The notes under the pieces were generated by a model that searched no databases, had not been told where the DNA came from, and saw only the letters and a list, made by a program, of their open reading frames with translations. Below are positions 32,441-44,497 of a DNA stretch of 64,000 bases, one piece after another. Position 1 is the first letter of the stretch; each line of letters starts with the position of its first letter. The DNA is from Skeletonema tropicum (Eukaryota > Bacillariophyta > Thalassiosirophyceae > Thalassiosirales > Thalassiosiraceae). A program made the translations under genes and the position numbers. The stretch covers positions 186,001 to 250,000 of the forward strand of contig CM074130.1 in assembly GCA_037178625.1 (NCBI GenBank). The letters run 5' to 3'.

Positions 32441-32471
32441 CAATATTTCTGTCAAGCAGTGGCCTCTCTCT

Positions 32472-34471
32472 CTAGAGACCTGCATAGATAGACGAACAAA
32501 CGATTAGTATTAGAAGGTTACTTCTTTCGTGGACGGAGTCTTTCATTCCAGCTGTCATCATCGTCGTCCGAATCCCATTGATCTTCATCTTCTGGAGACG
32601 ACATCCTTCTCTTTGCAAATGGTGCTCGTCTTCTCCACTATCTTCGTCGATGTCATCTTCGTTGTCATTACTATTATCATTATTGGCTGGATCATAATTT
32701 TGAGCACGGGCATTTTCTCCAGGCTGCGCTGTTGCATCACCTCTTAGAGCGGCCTGCAGAATTGCTGCGATCGAATCTGCTTGTGCGTTACTGCCAACAG
32801 ACGGATGCGGTGCACCTACTTGATTTGGCTGCGCAACATTATTATTATTTGATCCAACTGATTGTCTAGAAATCGGCGGTGCGCCTACTTGCTGAGGCCG
32901 AGCGGCATTATTATTATGAAAGCCTTGGCCTAAGATACGACCAATTGATACAATGATTGCGTGGTGTAAAGCGTCTACCTGGATCCTGCGCTGATCTTCT
33001 TCATCGACAAATCGCTGCAACGCCAGTAATGATAATAGAAGAGGTTCCATGTTGTTATGTTGAGACACAGCTGATGCGGTGTTCAGGGGAGAAGACTGTG
33101 GCAACATCCCAAAGAGACTCATGAGGGAGTGTACTGCGTTGCTTTGGGCAGAAGGAACGGGATATTGACCAATCGTTTGAGTTGGAGGTGAACCTTGAAG
33201 GGCAGCATTGAGCAGATTCATGGTGGGGTTGTTCGGATATTGCGATTGCGGGAATGACTGAAGCTGATTATTTCCAGCGACATTATTCAGCTGGCTTGCA
33301 TGATTGGGCATGGGCTGTTGATTTGGCAATGAGTTATGACTCGCTATTGGCTGATGTTGATTACTACCAATGATGTTTTGAAGGATGTTGTTTATGTCAG
33401 CGAGATTCATTTGGATTGTAACTTGATTCGGGCCAGGCTGGGGACTTGATGTGGAGGGTTGCTGTGTACTGAGCTGACGCTGAATGTTTGAGATAAGATC
33501 AGTGATGGCACTTGCAGCTGACTGTCTTGGTAGTTGATTAGGTACAGGCGTGATGGGCTGTTGGTTGAGTTGCGCCATGACTTGCTGCCGATATTGTTGC
33601 TGCTGCTGTGGAAACGGAACAGAAGCACCTCCGCCATCATTGCCAAATGCATTGGCAGCAGTATTAGTAGCAGCACCTGCGGCGGCGGCGACAGGTATAC
33701 TCCTAGTAGAATCCATTCTCTTGAACGTCGGTGAGCTAAACTCATAACGCCCACTGCGGTTGCTTGGTGCTCGGACGAAGCCCCATCGCTGCAGCTTTTT
33801 GAGGAAGCTAGCAAAGGCTATCGGATTACCAAAATATGTTGGGATGATTTCCTGTTGTAATGCAAAGTATATAGTATAGAAGCAATTGTCGTGATGGGTG
33901 AGTCATATTAGCGTACATCGATTTGTTAGAAGCACATCAAGATATCATACATCATCGATCGACAATACCAACCTTCTCAAATTGGGTTTGATCAGTGATG
34001 ATGAAACTGTTACCATCAGTAGACCACTGGACGGTGGCACCATCTTTCTGACTTTCTCTGTCGAGCATTACTCTGAGCTGATATTACGTGACATCGAGGC
34101 GAAAATGAGTGTTAGAGTTTCACAGAGCCGAGGACGTGCTTTGAACATTTTGATGTCTGTCTTACCTGTTGAAGGAATTGGTCTTTGAAGCCAGCTCTAC
34201 GTAGATTCTTCCCGCTTTTAGGGACTGTGGAAGCAGCAGCTGTTGCGGCAGTGTCAAAGGGTAGAGCTCTCGGGTGTCTTGCTCTAACAGTTATTGATGT
34301 CGGTGCCGATGATGGCTCGTTTGTTGTACTGGTCGATGTGTCACCCGATCTCTTTCGTGGTTGCTCCTTTTTTGTTGGCTTGGTTGGCGCACTATCATTG
34401 GAATTGGAAGCATCGCTCTCGGCGTCTTGGACTTCCTTCTTACTCTTGCGTGCGTTGGATTTGGGTGGCAT
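32472..34471 (-). CDS. HSF-type transcription factor, copy 2, three exons
   Basis: The exons are 34471..34166, 34077..33973 and 33851..32472, with all splice phases consistent. ATG 34471 starts a basic, Ser/Thr-rich arm (MPPKSNARKSKKEVQ). The HSF DNA-binding domain follows: AGFKDQFLQQ, LRVMLDRES, VQWSTDGNSFIITDQ, then EIIPTYFGNP and FLKKLQRWGFVRAP. The long last exon is Gln/Asn/Pro-rich with ADINNILQNIIGSNQHQ, LLALQRFVDEEDQRR and DSIAAILQAALRG, typical of a disordered activation region. Near 32605 one base is missing relative to the 24.5-kb copy, so the last ~35 codons are read in another frame; the normal frame would end in RLRPRKK. It acts in the nucleus on heat-shock-type DNA elements by family analogy; target genes are unknown. 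Confidence 0.8.
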
Positions 34472-35004
34472 TCTTTATCAATGCTTCAATCAATATGAAA
34501 TGAGGTGTGTTGAGATTTCTTGATGAACAAATTTCTTTTCTGAGAAATGTTTGGGGTGAATGCATGCAATCAGTATTTGAAAGTATTGTACTTTTTGGAC
34601 ATAAAGGAGATATAATTATTTGATGTATATAGCTTGTTACTGCAGAGCTTCGATGATCAAGGTTTGTTGTCGTGATAAATTCACATCATCATGTTTTCAT
34701 CGATTGAGTGATACTGAAGAACATAGGTGCTTGAGGCAATAGATAATCCAGCTTCATCTTGGCACTGGTTGCAAGTAAGGATCCACATCATTCAGCCAGC
34801 GCAGTACCCTTCAACCTTCAAGTTCCTCTGTCGTCATTCTGGGACCAGAAAGGACGTGGTGAATTTTCAGGATTTCCTCAATGCATTTTCCTATGATGTG
34901 ACGCCACGGCCCGGCCAACTCACGTGTGGATGACATTTTCGGTACTCAAACTGTCCACGTAGGAATCCGTAGAAATACATTGCGTATATTTTTCAAAATA
35001 CACC
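34472..35004. other. Intergenic, part of a duplication with 41.6-41.77 kb
   Basis: 34803..34905 (GACGTGGTGAATTTTCAGGA, then TTTCCTCAATGCATTTTCCT) matches about 41590..41765, where part of the block is itself repeated. This shows that the duplication of the two HSF genes included flanking DNA. No gene is seen. Confidence 0.45.
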
Positions 35005-35083
35005 CCTGAGAGGAAAACCCCGAACATTTTCGTGATCCCCATGCTTTTGCGAGTTAGAATATGCTGGGGGTTTTCCTCTCAGG
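35005..35083. repeat. Perfect 17-bp inverted repeat, hairpin
   Basis: CCTGAGAGGAAAACCCC (35005..35021) and GGGGTTTTCCTCTCAGG (35067..35083) are exact reverse complements separated by 45 bp. The hairpin lies about 180 bp upstream of the ATG of the zinc-finger gene at 35262. It could be the ends of a tiny foldback element or a structured 5' region. Confidence 0.6.
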
Positions 35084-35261
35084 ACTTTGTGTGACGAATA
35101 ATTAATGTAGTTAAATGGACTATAGATTTGTATAGATTCACAACTTTAAGGTCTTTGTGTGTGGAATCAGGTCTGCTTTGTGGCAAAAAAGGTTTTTTTT
35201 GTTCCCGCCATTTCTAATTTCATTTTCCTTCAGCATTTATCTGTCATTGCACATAGTAACC

Positions 35262-37206
35262 ATGTCGTCATGCCGCACTACCGGCCCTTCGCCTAGCCGC
35301 AACAACGGCGGCGAAAGCATACGAGACTCAGGGAACGTTTCATCAACACCTAAGCTTCGGTCTAGGACGCAAATTGTAACCCCGGCAACTACCACAAATG
35401 AGCAAACGACGTCCTCAACGAAAGGCACAGGTGCACATCGACGCAGGTCGAAGAGGGGTTGCCAGTCATCTGAACGACTGACACCTCCTAAGTCATATTT
35501 TACTGACCGCCAAGGCAAAGTCACATGTTTGATGTTTGGTCTCGATCCCAGCAATGAGGCTCATAAGAGAGTGATTTGTGTTGGATGCATGAGATGTGTT
35601 GGCAACGCTATTGTGGTGCCGGATGTAGTAAGAAACAAAACAAATCATGAGCGTAATGGCAACCGAAAGTGTGAACAGCCTTGGCATATTGGCAATGAAG
35701 ATCATAGAGAGGAACGGAAAGAAATTGTTCGTCGAGATTTCCTTGCATTATTCGACGTAGACGAGCCCGAAGTGTGTGCTGATGCAGACATCAACAACAA
35801 AAATAATTCGACTCAACCACCATCAAAACGCAGACGAGTACAAACAAAACAAAACGATGCAGTGATGGAAGATTCTTGGCAACTACCTCCGCCGCCTCCA
35901 ATAATATTTGACGAGGGAGGTCATTTCACAAAAGACGCAATGGAAGTGATAAGAACACAATTATCATCATCCTACAAAAGCAATGATAATCCGCCTAATG
36001 AGGATGACATGAGAGTTGCCGGAATGCTGATGCTTTGGATATTTAAATACAGCAACAACGACAGTAAAGTATCGCTAGCAAAACTTTCTTCGTTTCCAAC
36101 CTATCGTCAATTCACAGTTGCAAAGGTTCCGACGACTTACGACACTGAGGTGACAGCTCGGCAGACACGAGAACGGACGAAGAAAGCAAGTGACTGGATT
36201 GATGCGCTGATGGAAGGCAACTTTGATACAGCGGATGTACTAGTCAGTTTGTTGGATAAGAACAGCAAGAAGAAGTTGCCATTGAAGTACATCATCAAGG
36301 AATGGAATGCAAACTATCGATTTGATGTAGACACGAGCGGCCAAAGAATTGGAGCCCATCATTGGTGTAGACGATGAATTGAAGCGCGAATTACATGCAT
36401 TTACGGATAGACTGAAATCCATCTCGGAAGTGTGGTTCAAAATCATGAGAGTGATGAAGTCAGTCGAGATTCAATCGGACGAGGCAATTAGTCACTTTCA
36501 ACAGGATACTGTGACATTGCGAGATCTGATATATAAACTTGTCGTAACTGATGTTCCGATTTCTGGGTGGAAAAGGAAGTTGACAAGATCGATGAAGGCG
36601 CATCTTCTGTTTGGTCTCCATCTTTTGAAGCAGCTGCAAATGTGGGGCACTCTTGGTGGTATAGATGAACAAAACATAGAGACCTGTCATGCGATCTGGA
36701 ATAAGTTATTGCGCCAGTTTGGAGCTACCCGTGGCAATGAACTCCAGAAGAAAGTGTTGAGTGAGTATCTATTTCAAACTTCACCATTTTTACATTGTGC
36801 AAAAGATCATGTGAAGAAGGAGACCAAGTCAAAACGGAAGAAGAAAACGAACAGTGGAGTCCAGAATTCTCGGCGCTGCGAAGAGGTTACTGATGTCGCA
36901 TTGGTTGATAGTAATGTCGTGCTTGGTCCTTTGGCGACTAGCATCAATGACGAAGAGGCTCTCCACCAAGAACTAGTACTCACGGATGAAGTTGTTGCGG
37001 ATGATGTTGCGGTAGTTAACAGTGACGGCAGCGATGATGATGCAGCCATAAAAGTGACAGAAAATGATACTATGATCAAAATTTGCAATCATCCTGGTTG
37101 TGGGAAAATGCGGCTTGCTATGGCATGGCGTATCCATCAATATGAGTGCCACGAAGTGGTTACCACCGATACCAACAGTGGTGAGGATATGAATGTTGAT
37201 GGTTGA
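35262..37206 (+). CDS. Unknown protein with C-terminal C2H2-like finger, one frameshift
   Basis: ATG 35262 in AACCATG context is preferred over the earlier 35157, whose extension is only hydrophobic. The first frame (to 36377) has a Ser/Thr-rich head, a Cys pair region (ICVGCMRCVGN, then RKCEQPWHIGNEDH) and a Lys-rich middle. The frame must shift by one near 36330 to continue into 36349..37206, with WGTLGGIDEQNIETCHAIWN, FGATRGNELQKKVLSEYLF, a Lys-rich stretch and CNHPGCGK...RIHQYECH, which fits a C2H2 zinc finger. From memory the DEQN/FG.TRG block is common in repeated diatom genes that look transposon-derived; I cannot name the family. Function unknown. Confidence 0.55.
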
Positions 37207-37666
37207 TGCCAATTGGCAGGCTTAGTATATGTATAAATGTAATTGTGACTATGAGATGGTAGATTGTTGAATTAGTTGCATTTTAATTGGAGATATTCAT
37301 CATGTAAGGCAGGTGGAAGAGAGACTCGTCATGGTTGTTAGCTAGAGAGATACCTTGGCTTGATGGAAAAAATGCTATCGCCAACATCGCTAAAATATCC
37401 AAAATGTAAGGCTGGTCGGGCCGTGACGCAGTAAGATGCATACGTCATTTGAGGTCGAGATTTATTACTGAAGGAGGCACCACATCATGTACTGAATTCC
37501 TACGTACCACATCAGTTCGAGCAGATGTGGAGATGTACTTCGTTTTCCGTCGTCTACAACTCCCCAAAAGATTTGATGTGTCCTCCAACCCATCACAATA
37601 AACGACACTTCAACCCATCTACCTTGACAAAGATCAGTGAACTTTTATCCAGTCATCGGCATCATA

Positions 37667-37879
37667 ATGGACAGAGAGTACATCCAATACCTGAAACAGG
37701 AAGGAGTTGCCTCTGCAAAACGAGCTATATCACGCGCGGTTGCCGTGACCATCTACGGCGTAGCTGGCATTTACCTCTTGTCAACAATCATGTCCGACTT
37801 TGTGCCAAAAGTCGTGGCTACTCTTCCTCTCGGATCCAATGCCATCGGATATCAAGACGAGGGAGGAGTGAGTCCCTAA
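37667..37879 (+). CDS. Small putative membrane protein (70 aa)
   Basis: ATG 37667 (MDREYIQYLKQEGVASAKRA) is followed by a hydrophobic segment (AVTIYGVAGIYLLSTIM) that could cross a membrane once. No known domain. A decayed copy with in-frame stops lies at 42029..42165 (IMDRELQYLK then a stop), so the sequence belongs to a duplicated block; the intact frame here may be the functional copy or chance preservation. Confidence 0.35.
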   Translation: MDREYIQYLKQEGVASAKRAISRAVAVTIYGVAGIYLLSTIMSDFVPKVVATLPLGSNAIGYQDEGGVSP

Positions 37880-39333
37880 TTAGACTGACGAAATGTGAGC
37901 ATGAAGTCATGAAGCGATGATGGCGTTGGGATATGTTGATGGTGGGAGAAGACCAACTAGATATAGCAACGCTGCAGCTAGAGATGGGAATAGGTATTGT
38001 ATTAGTACGGTTAGGAACTACTTTCTAGTGTGAAATTATGTGTGCAAGTTAGGAACACTTTCTAGAATAAGATTAAGTTCATAACTTTGATTACACATCT
38101 ACATATCCGAACAATAAATACCAACAGTGTCCAAGTTTTGACTGCTACGCTGCTCTTCTCGACAGAGCTCCTAATCTAGCCATCTATGAATGTTAGTGAT
38201 TATGTACAGACATGTTTGGTTGAGAATCGCATAATTAAGCTTATCCATTGCATATGAAACTGCTCATCATGTTAAAAAAGGCCTTAACCTTACTTTGCAC
38301 ATTATTGATTACATCTCCTTCTCCTACCTTGCTGCTGCATCAACGGGAAGGCAGAGCCATCTTTGCCACTTTATCACTGGTTCTTTCTTTGAACATCCTA
38401 ATCTTTGCTTATTCTTCCTTCCTATCTTCAGCCACTTCTTCTGGCATACATGCTGTAAAAATTGCTCATCCTCGGAAAATCTTTTGCGCATCGCATCATC
38501 AGTTACAGCATGAGGTCACAGTTATCACTTGTGTCTGTTTCCTTCAAAAAGATACTGATTCTAAATTATTTTGGCCTCAAGGTGCGCATCTACGTTTGTC
38601 AGATCCTGTGACTAGATACAATACTTATTGCTTCCTCGCAAATCCGAGAGAGTTTCGACCTGAAAGTGAAAGTCTCAATAACCCCACTTCAATAAGACTA
38701 AGTATTGCTATATTGCGTTCTGAACATGGCTGGAGTGGTAACGAAATTTCGATTAGAATGCTTGCAACGAGAAGGATATGAATAATGCGCAACAAGGAAA
38801 TTGGGAAGAAATCCGACCTGCAAGCCTTTACCTTAGTTCACTAAGTTTCGGATCATGGCTGGAGTGGTGATGAAACTTAAAGCTTGAATGCTGCAATGAG
38901 TAGGATATGAAGAATGCATTTTTTGATATGGTGATGTACATGCACATCAAGTGAGTGCACGCACATCATACAGCTGTTATTACTTACATAATGTGTTGGC
39001 TTCTAATTACAGGTAGGATGTATGATACTGTCTGCAGCCACTAAAGACACAATTCCAGCCTTCCCTGAACACGATGAAGGCGATGTGACACTTTTAGTAT
39101 GATTCGGACAGATGGCGAGACTTTCAGCCATCAACACTCGCTATCCCTCGCCCGATGATGTCTCTTCTTGTCCTCTATCTGCCACCTGCCACCACATCAT
39201 ATGTATAATATTCTCTACGCCCTACGCCACAACACAACTATCGAATGAGAGGGTGGAAAAACTAGAAGGCTGTATCTAATCATGGAGACTGCGTTGACCT
39301 ACAGTTAACCTAAAGGGGGCTTCCTATTATGTA
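37880..39333. other. Intergenic, weak ORF and a ~130-bp tandem duplication
   Basis: A frame at 38254..38781 is long (176 codons) and hydrophobic at its start, but without a domain or homologue I know. A block around CATGGCTGGAGTGGTAACGA (about 38727..38790) is repeated in degenerate form at about 38856..38920. The segment also holds pieces of the dispersed repeat near 39100. Confidence 0.3.
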
Positions 39334-41309
39334 TTATTTGGGGGGCGACTTCTTCCGTTTCCGGTGTCTTTTATTCCGGTCATCATCATCCGCTTCATAA
39401 CTGTCCGAAGACTTCCGATTCCTCGGAGAGAGTGGTTCGTCGACCTTACGCTCTTCGTTGTCGTCTGCACTCTCATCATTAGCGACCGGGTCATTATTTT
39501 GAGCGCGGGCATTTTCCTCAGGCAGCCCCATTGCATCACCTCTCGGAGAGGGCTGCAGAATTGCGGTGATGGGGTCTGCTTGAATATTATTATCAACAGC
39601 CACTGGAGGCGGTGGACCTTCTTGATTAGGCTGAGTACTGCTATTATTTGGTACACGTACAGTCATACCAGTTGGATTTCTAAGATGCATATTTATTTCC
39701 CCGGCACGTCCAAACGTTTGCCCCCCGGCTTCAGCGATAAAATTATTCCGGCCAATTTGTCCAATAGTTCCAATAATTGCAATGATTGCGTGGTGTAAAG
39801 CGTCTACCTGGGCCCTACGCTGATTTTCTTCATCGACAAATCGCTGCAACGCAAGTAATGATAATAGAAGAGGTTCCATGTTGTTGGACTGAGATGCAGC
39901 TGATGAGGTGTTCAGGGGAGAAGACTGTGGCAACATCCCTGAGAGACTCATCAGGGCATGCACTGCGTTGCTTTGGGCAGAAGGAACGGGATATTGACCC
40001 ATCGTTTGTGCTGGAGGTGTTGGGCCTCTACCCAAACTTTGAAGGGCAGCATTGAGCAGATTCATGGTGGGGTTGTTCGGATGTTGCCATTGCTGGAGTG
40101 ACTGAAGATGATTATTTCCAGCGACATTATTCAGCTGGCTTGCATGACTGGGCATGGGCTGTTGATTTGGCACTGAGTTCTGATTCGCTATTGACTGATG
40201 TTGATTACTACCAATGATGTTTTGAAGGATGTTGCTTATGTTTTGGAGGATGTTGTTTAGATTCGGGCCAGGCTGGGGACTTGGTGTGGAGGGTTGCTGT
40301 GTACTACGCTGACGCTGAATGTTTGACACAAGATCAGTGATGGCACCTGCATCTGTCTGTCTTGGTAGTTGATTAGGTACAGGCATGATGGGCTGTTGGT
40401 TGAGTTGCGCCATGACTTGCTGCTGCTGTGGAAGCGGAATAGAAGCACCTCCGCCATCATTCCCAAATGCACTGGCAGCAGTATTAGTAGCATCACCTGC
40501 GGCGGCGGCGGCAGCGGCAGGTGCACTCTCAGAATCTATTCTCTTGAACATCGGTGAGCTAAACTCATAACGCTTACTACGCTTGCTTGATACTCGGACG
40601 AAGCCCCATCGCTGCAGCTTTCTGAGGAAGCTAGCAAAGACTATCGGATTACCAAAATATGTTGGAATGATTTCCTATTGAAATACAAAGTAGTAGAAGC
40701 GATTATCGTGATGGGTGAGTCAGATCACATACATCAAGTTGTTAGAAGCACATCAAAATATCATACATCATCGATCGACAATACCGACCTCCTCAAATTG
40801 GGTTTGATCAGTGATGATGAAGCTGTCACCATCCGTTGACCATTGGACGGCGGCATCATCATTCTGGCTCTCTCTATCGAGCATTACTCTGAGCTGATAT
40901 TACGTGACATCGAGGCGAAAAATGAGTGTTAGAGTTGTACAGAGCCGAGGACGTGTTTTCATCATATTGATGTTTGTCTTACCTTTTGTAGGAATTGCTC
41001 TCTGAAGCCAGCTTTACGTGGCTTCTTCCCGCTTAGAGGGACTGTGGAAGCAGCAGCTGTTGTGGCAGTGGCAACGGGTAGTGTCTCTGAAAGAGATGAT
41101 GGGTGCCTTGCCCTAACAATTGATGTTGACACCGTGGCTGATGCCGATGATGGTTCGTTTGTTGTACTGGTCGATGTGTCACCCGATCTCCCATGCACAT
41201 TGGCATTAATTGTTGGCTTGGTTGGCGCACTATCATTGGAATTGGATGCATCGCTCTCTGCGTCTTGTACTTCCTTCTTACTGTTTCGTGAGTTGGATTT
41301 GGGCGGCAT
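39334..41309 (-). CDS. HSF-type transcription factor, copy 3, three exons, intact
   Basis: The exons are 41309..40983, 40893..40789 and 40674..39334, predicting 590 residues without a frameshift. It begins MPPKSNSRKSKKEVQDAESD. The HSF domain is spread over the three exons: KAGFREQFLQK, LRVMLDRES, a VQWS.DG.SFII-type strand-turn, then EIIPTYFGNP and FLRKLQRWGFVR. The last exon is Gln/Pro/Asn-rich (ISNILQNIIGSNQHQS, LLALQRFVDEENQRR) and ends in a Lys/Arg-rich tail (DRNKRHRKRKKSPPK) that could be a nuclear localisation signal. Intron positions are identical to copies 1 and 2. This is the best candidate for a functional member of the local trio. Confidence 0.85.
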
Positions 41310-42028
41310 TATGCATCAATTTACAATACTATTTGAGATCCTTCGTTGAAGTGTCGGGATGTTGAAATGCGCAAATTATGAATTTGAGCCGATCGGACAT
41401 CAAAAACTAAAGCACTCCTGGGCATTGACGGGTATAGTGCAGTAGTAAGTTGAGACTTTATTACTGGAGGATATGGATATGTTGCACCACAATTCACATT
41501 ATGATGGATTCGGCATTACAGATTGATACAAACCATACAGCAGATGATTCAGCTGATGAGGACTTCATCTTCGGCGAAACTGATTGCAAGATCCATGCAG
41601 TAACCCTTCAAGTTTCTCTGTCGTCATTGCGTTGAATTTTCAGGATTTCGTCGTTGCGTTGCCCGATGATATGACGCAGTACTTCTCTTTCATCATTCTG
41701 GGGCCAGAGCCGACGTGGTGGATTTTCAGGATTTCCTCAATGTATTTTCCTATGATATGACGCAATAATTCCATACGTCATTTGAGGTTCCGACTAGTCA
41801 ATTCAAGAGGCACCACATCATGTACTGAATTCCTACGTACCAACATGCTCAAGCAGCAGATGTGAAGAAAAGATTTGCCGACGGAACTCTCCAACTCCTT
41901 TTGTGTCGTTGTTCCTTCATCAGTACAATACATAATATGTCTCCGATCATCGGGACGCACACCCCAGCCCAGAGGAGGCTTGCTTACGCTGTACATCGAC
42001 ATCTGCGTTTGCAGTCATCGACATCATC
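41310..42028. other. Intergenic, repeat-derived
   Basis: It contains GATTTTCAGGATTTC blocks repeated within 41630..41760 and shared with 34850, and the CACCACATCATGTACTGAATTC repeat at 41811. No gene is recognised. Confidence 0.4.
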
Positions 42029-42165
42029 ATGGACAGAGAGTTACAGTACCTGAAATAGGAAGCAGCTGTCTATGCAAAACGAGCTATCTTACGTGCGTCT
42101 GCCGTGACCATCTAGAGGCGTGGCTGAGTTCACCTCTTGTCAACAATCATGCCCAGTGCCGAAAC
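42029..42165 (+). pseudogene. Decayed copy of the small membrane ORF
   Basis: It is similar to 37667..37810 at nucleotide level (ATGGACAGAGAGT, CAAAACGAGCTAT, TGCCGTGACCATCTA, CTCTTGTCAACAATCATG) but has stops after about 10 codons and again further on. It is non-functional. Confidence 0.6.
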
Positions 42166-42204
42166 CGCTATTGTTAGTAAGACAGGAGAAGTACAGCACT
42201 AGAT

Positions 42205-42320
42205 GAGTAGAGTCACTTCCCGTCTTGATCACTTCAAAGCTGAACACAAAGCATTGTTGAAGGAGGCTACGACTCTACTGGAACCGCTCTGTAAAGGCCG
42301 ATCATGATGACAAAAAGGGA
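42205..42320 (+). repeat. Repeat with residual ORF, related to 49410..49530
   Basis: It reads SRVTSRLDHFKAEHKALLKE, then ATTLLE. The related sequence at 49410..49530 has ACTAGATGGAATCAGTCACT, CTACTGGAACTCGCTCTTTG and GGCCAATCTTGATGACAAC in the same order. Both look like decayed copies of the same short coding segment. Confidence 0.45.
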
Positions 42321-42329
42321 TGTAATCTT

Positions 42330-43418
42330 GAGAGGGTTGGAGGCGAAGCATCGTTGTATCATTATGCTCAGGATGTTGTGTTGGCTCTCTTTCTTGCTCA
42401 TCAGCAGCAAAGGTAGCGATTATCGCCGTCATATTATAATCCATACCTTGCCACTCTACCATTCTATTCAACGAACGAGGGTGATAAATGCTCTGCGCGT
42501 AATAATCTTCAGCTGTTACCAAGACAATGTGATGCTGAAACTCTAAAGCGACGTCTACAAGGCACATCGTTATGCAAATGAATCGTCAACAAGCAGAAGG
42601 GCATAAAGTGTGAATTTGAATTCAACAACAGCAAAAAGAGACATTGGAACAGCAGAGCAATACTGCGACTAAAGATGATCAGAAGCAGGCGAGTCCACCA
42701 TCATTATTTCCAACATGTGAACAACACGACAACATGATGGCACTAGTAACCTCACGTGGTTTTGATGGATTGGGATATGATGGTGTGGATGTGATGATTC
42801 CATTGCTGGATTTGTTGAACCATGTGAGAGGGCATGGAGTCAAAAATGGTGACGATGGATGTGTGGCTCGTTTTCGATATGAAAGGTATCAGGGAGATGA
42901 AGAGACGGATCAAGATGGGGGTGGGGATGGAGAATCATCAACAAAGCGAATAAAGACAGCTATTTATGATGCAACAACTGCTACTACTAATTCAAGGAAC
43001 AGCGGTGGCGACGGCAGGAGTGATGTTGTCAAAGTAACAGCAGGTCAATCAAGAGTAGCAAACGAGACAATACTACAATTACGGCGCCAAGAACAATACT
43101 AAATTATTATTAGGGAGATATGGATTCTGTATGCTGATAAAGTCGAGCCTGATGGTAAGTGAATGTACTGGTGTTGGGAGCGTTTCTTCGAGACACTTTT
43201 TCTTCTGATGAGTCGTTCACTCATTGAAATTGATTTTGCTACGAGATGATTGTGCATCAAATACAAATCGTGAAGGCTCCTGCAACGATGTGGGAGAAAT
43301 TGAATTAAAGGAAGGTCTTCCTGCTGTAAAAGTGCAACGTGGTCCAAAATCCTATACACCTATGGCCTCTTCATCAAAGCCACTTCACTGGAAGATAGAA
43401 GTAGCAAGTTCGAGATGA
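42330..43418 (+). pseudogene. SET-domain (Rubisco LSMT/SETD-like) methyltransferase pseudogene
   Basis: Pieces in the right order but different frames are: ALFLAHQQQR then a stop, SPSYYNPYLATLPFYSTNEG and TLKRRLQGTSL (the N-terminal SET region), then 42644..43102 with FDGLGYDGVDVMIPLLDLLN and H (the conserved D..NH motif), ANETI, QYYNYGAKNNTKLLLGRYGF in another frame (the YG..N motif), an intron donor after GAGCCTGATG near 43153, and a last exon with KVQRGPKSYT. SET proteins of this type methylate lysine on proteins. Several frameshifts and a stop make this copy non-functional unless the sequence is in error. Confidence 0.65.
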
Positions 43419-44497
43419 GTGCCATGATCAAGAACACAACATAAATGACTTTGTTAAACTTTTACGACCATTCGATATCCTCTTATTTGATTAAATAGCT
43501 GTGCGCTTTTGTCGTTGATTACTTGCCGTGTACAATAACTATCATGATGATTGGTATCATTGACAGAGTTCTGGATGGGAAGTGAAGGAGCTCTTGTGTT
43601 GACAAGTATAGACGGCAGTAGCATTGTAATGTTTCGGCCATAAAACTTTGAATGTCAAGCTTGTTAAACTAGTGCTTCATCTGAGCAATAAAGAGGAAAA
43701 TAAAGATAGAAGGGAAGGAACGGCATAACACATCAATGGCTAATACCAATCCCTGTTGCATGAGTCATTGATGGCCGTCATGGAAATCTTTTAACACGCT
43801 GATTTGTTGTTTGTTGTTTGTTGCGGAATTTGTGGCAGACGCAGCGGCCTCATATCAACGGTGGCTGCAGCGTAATGGTTGGCGTCAAAGTTGTTCTTGA
43901 TGTTCGAAATAATCCTGACAGCGGTATCGTATCATCATAAGAAGGAACGAAGAGATAAGTACATAAACTGCCGAAAATGTGATGTATTACAACTTCAACT
44001 TGTTTAACACACTCGGTACTCGACTGTCCGATCCTTGACCAAAAAATCATCGAAGGCAAGATCAAACCACAACGTTCATTCAATCATGACGCCCACAACG
44101 TTCAATCATGCCGACCGAAAGCACTGAGAGCCATTCATTCAATCATGCTGACAGACAGCGTCATGAGGGGCTCTCACAGCCATTCATTCAATCATGGATG
44201 GCAAAACGCTGTCGGCTGTCGCAAGCCACATGCCACTGCTCTCATAATTTTTCACCGAGCAAACCGTCAACATCATTCGCTACCAAACCACCATGTCGGC
44301 CAACTCTCCGCCCTCTGCTGGTCGGCCGTTTCCTATACTACCGCTGCCTCCCAACAGTGTTCACCCGCAAGCATCGCCGCCGCCTTGAAGCAGGCTCCGC
44401 CGCTAACGACTGCAGCCGATGTCCGATGATTACAGGTGAGTTACAACCGATTCATGATCCCCTGTCCGGTTTTAATGGCTGATCGAGCAACAACTTC
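43419..44497. other. Intergenic, with CATTCATTCAATCATG repeats
   Basis: Around 44075..44195 the motif CATTCATTCAATCATG or a close variant recurs four to five times. A 124-codon frame at 44108..44482 runs through these repeats and has no other support. Nothing else is recognised. Confidence 0.4.
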
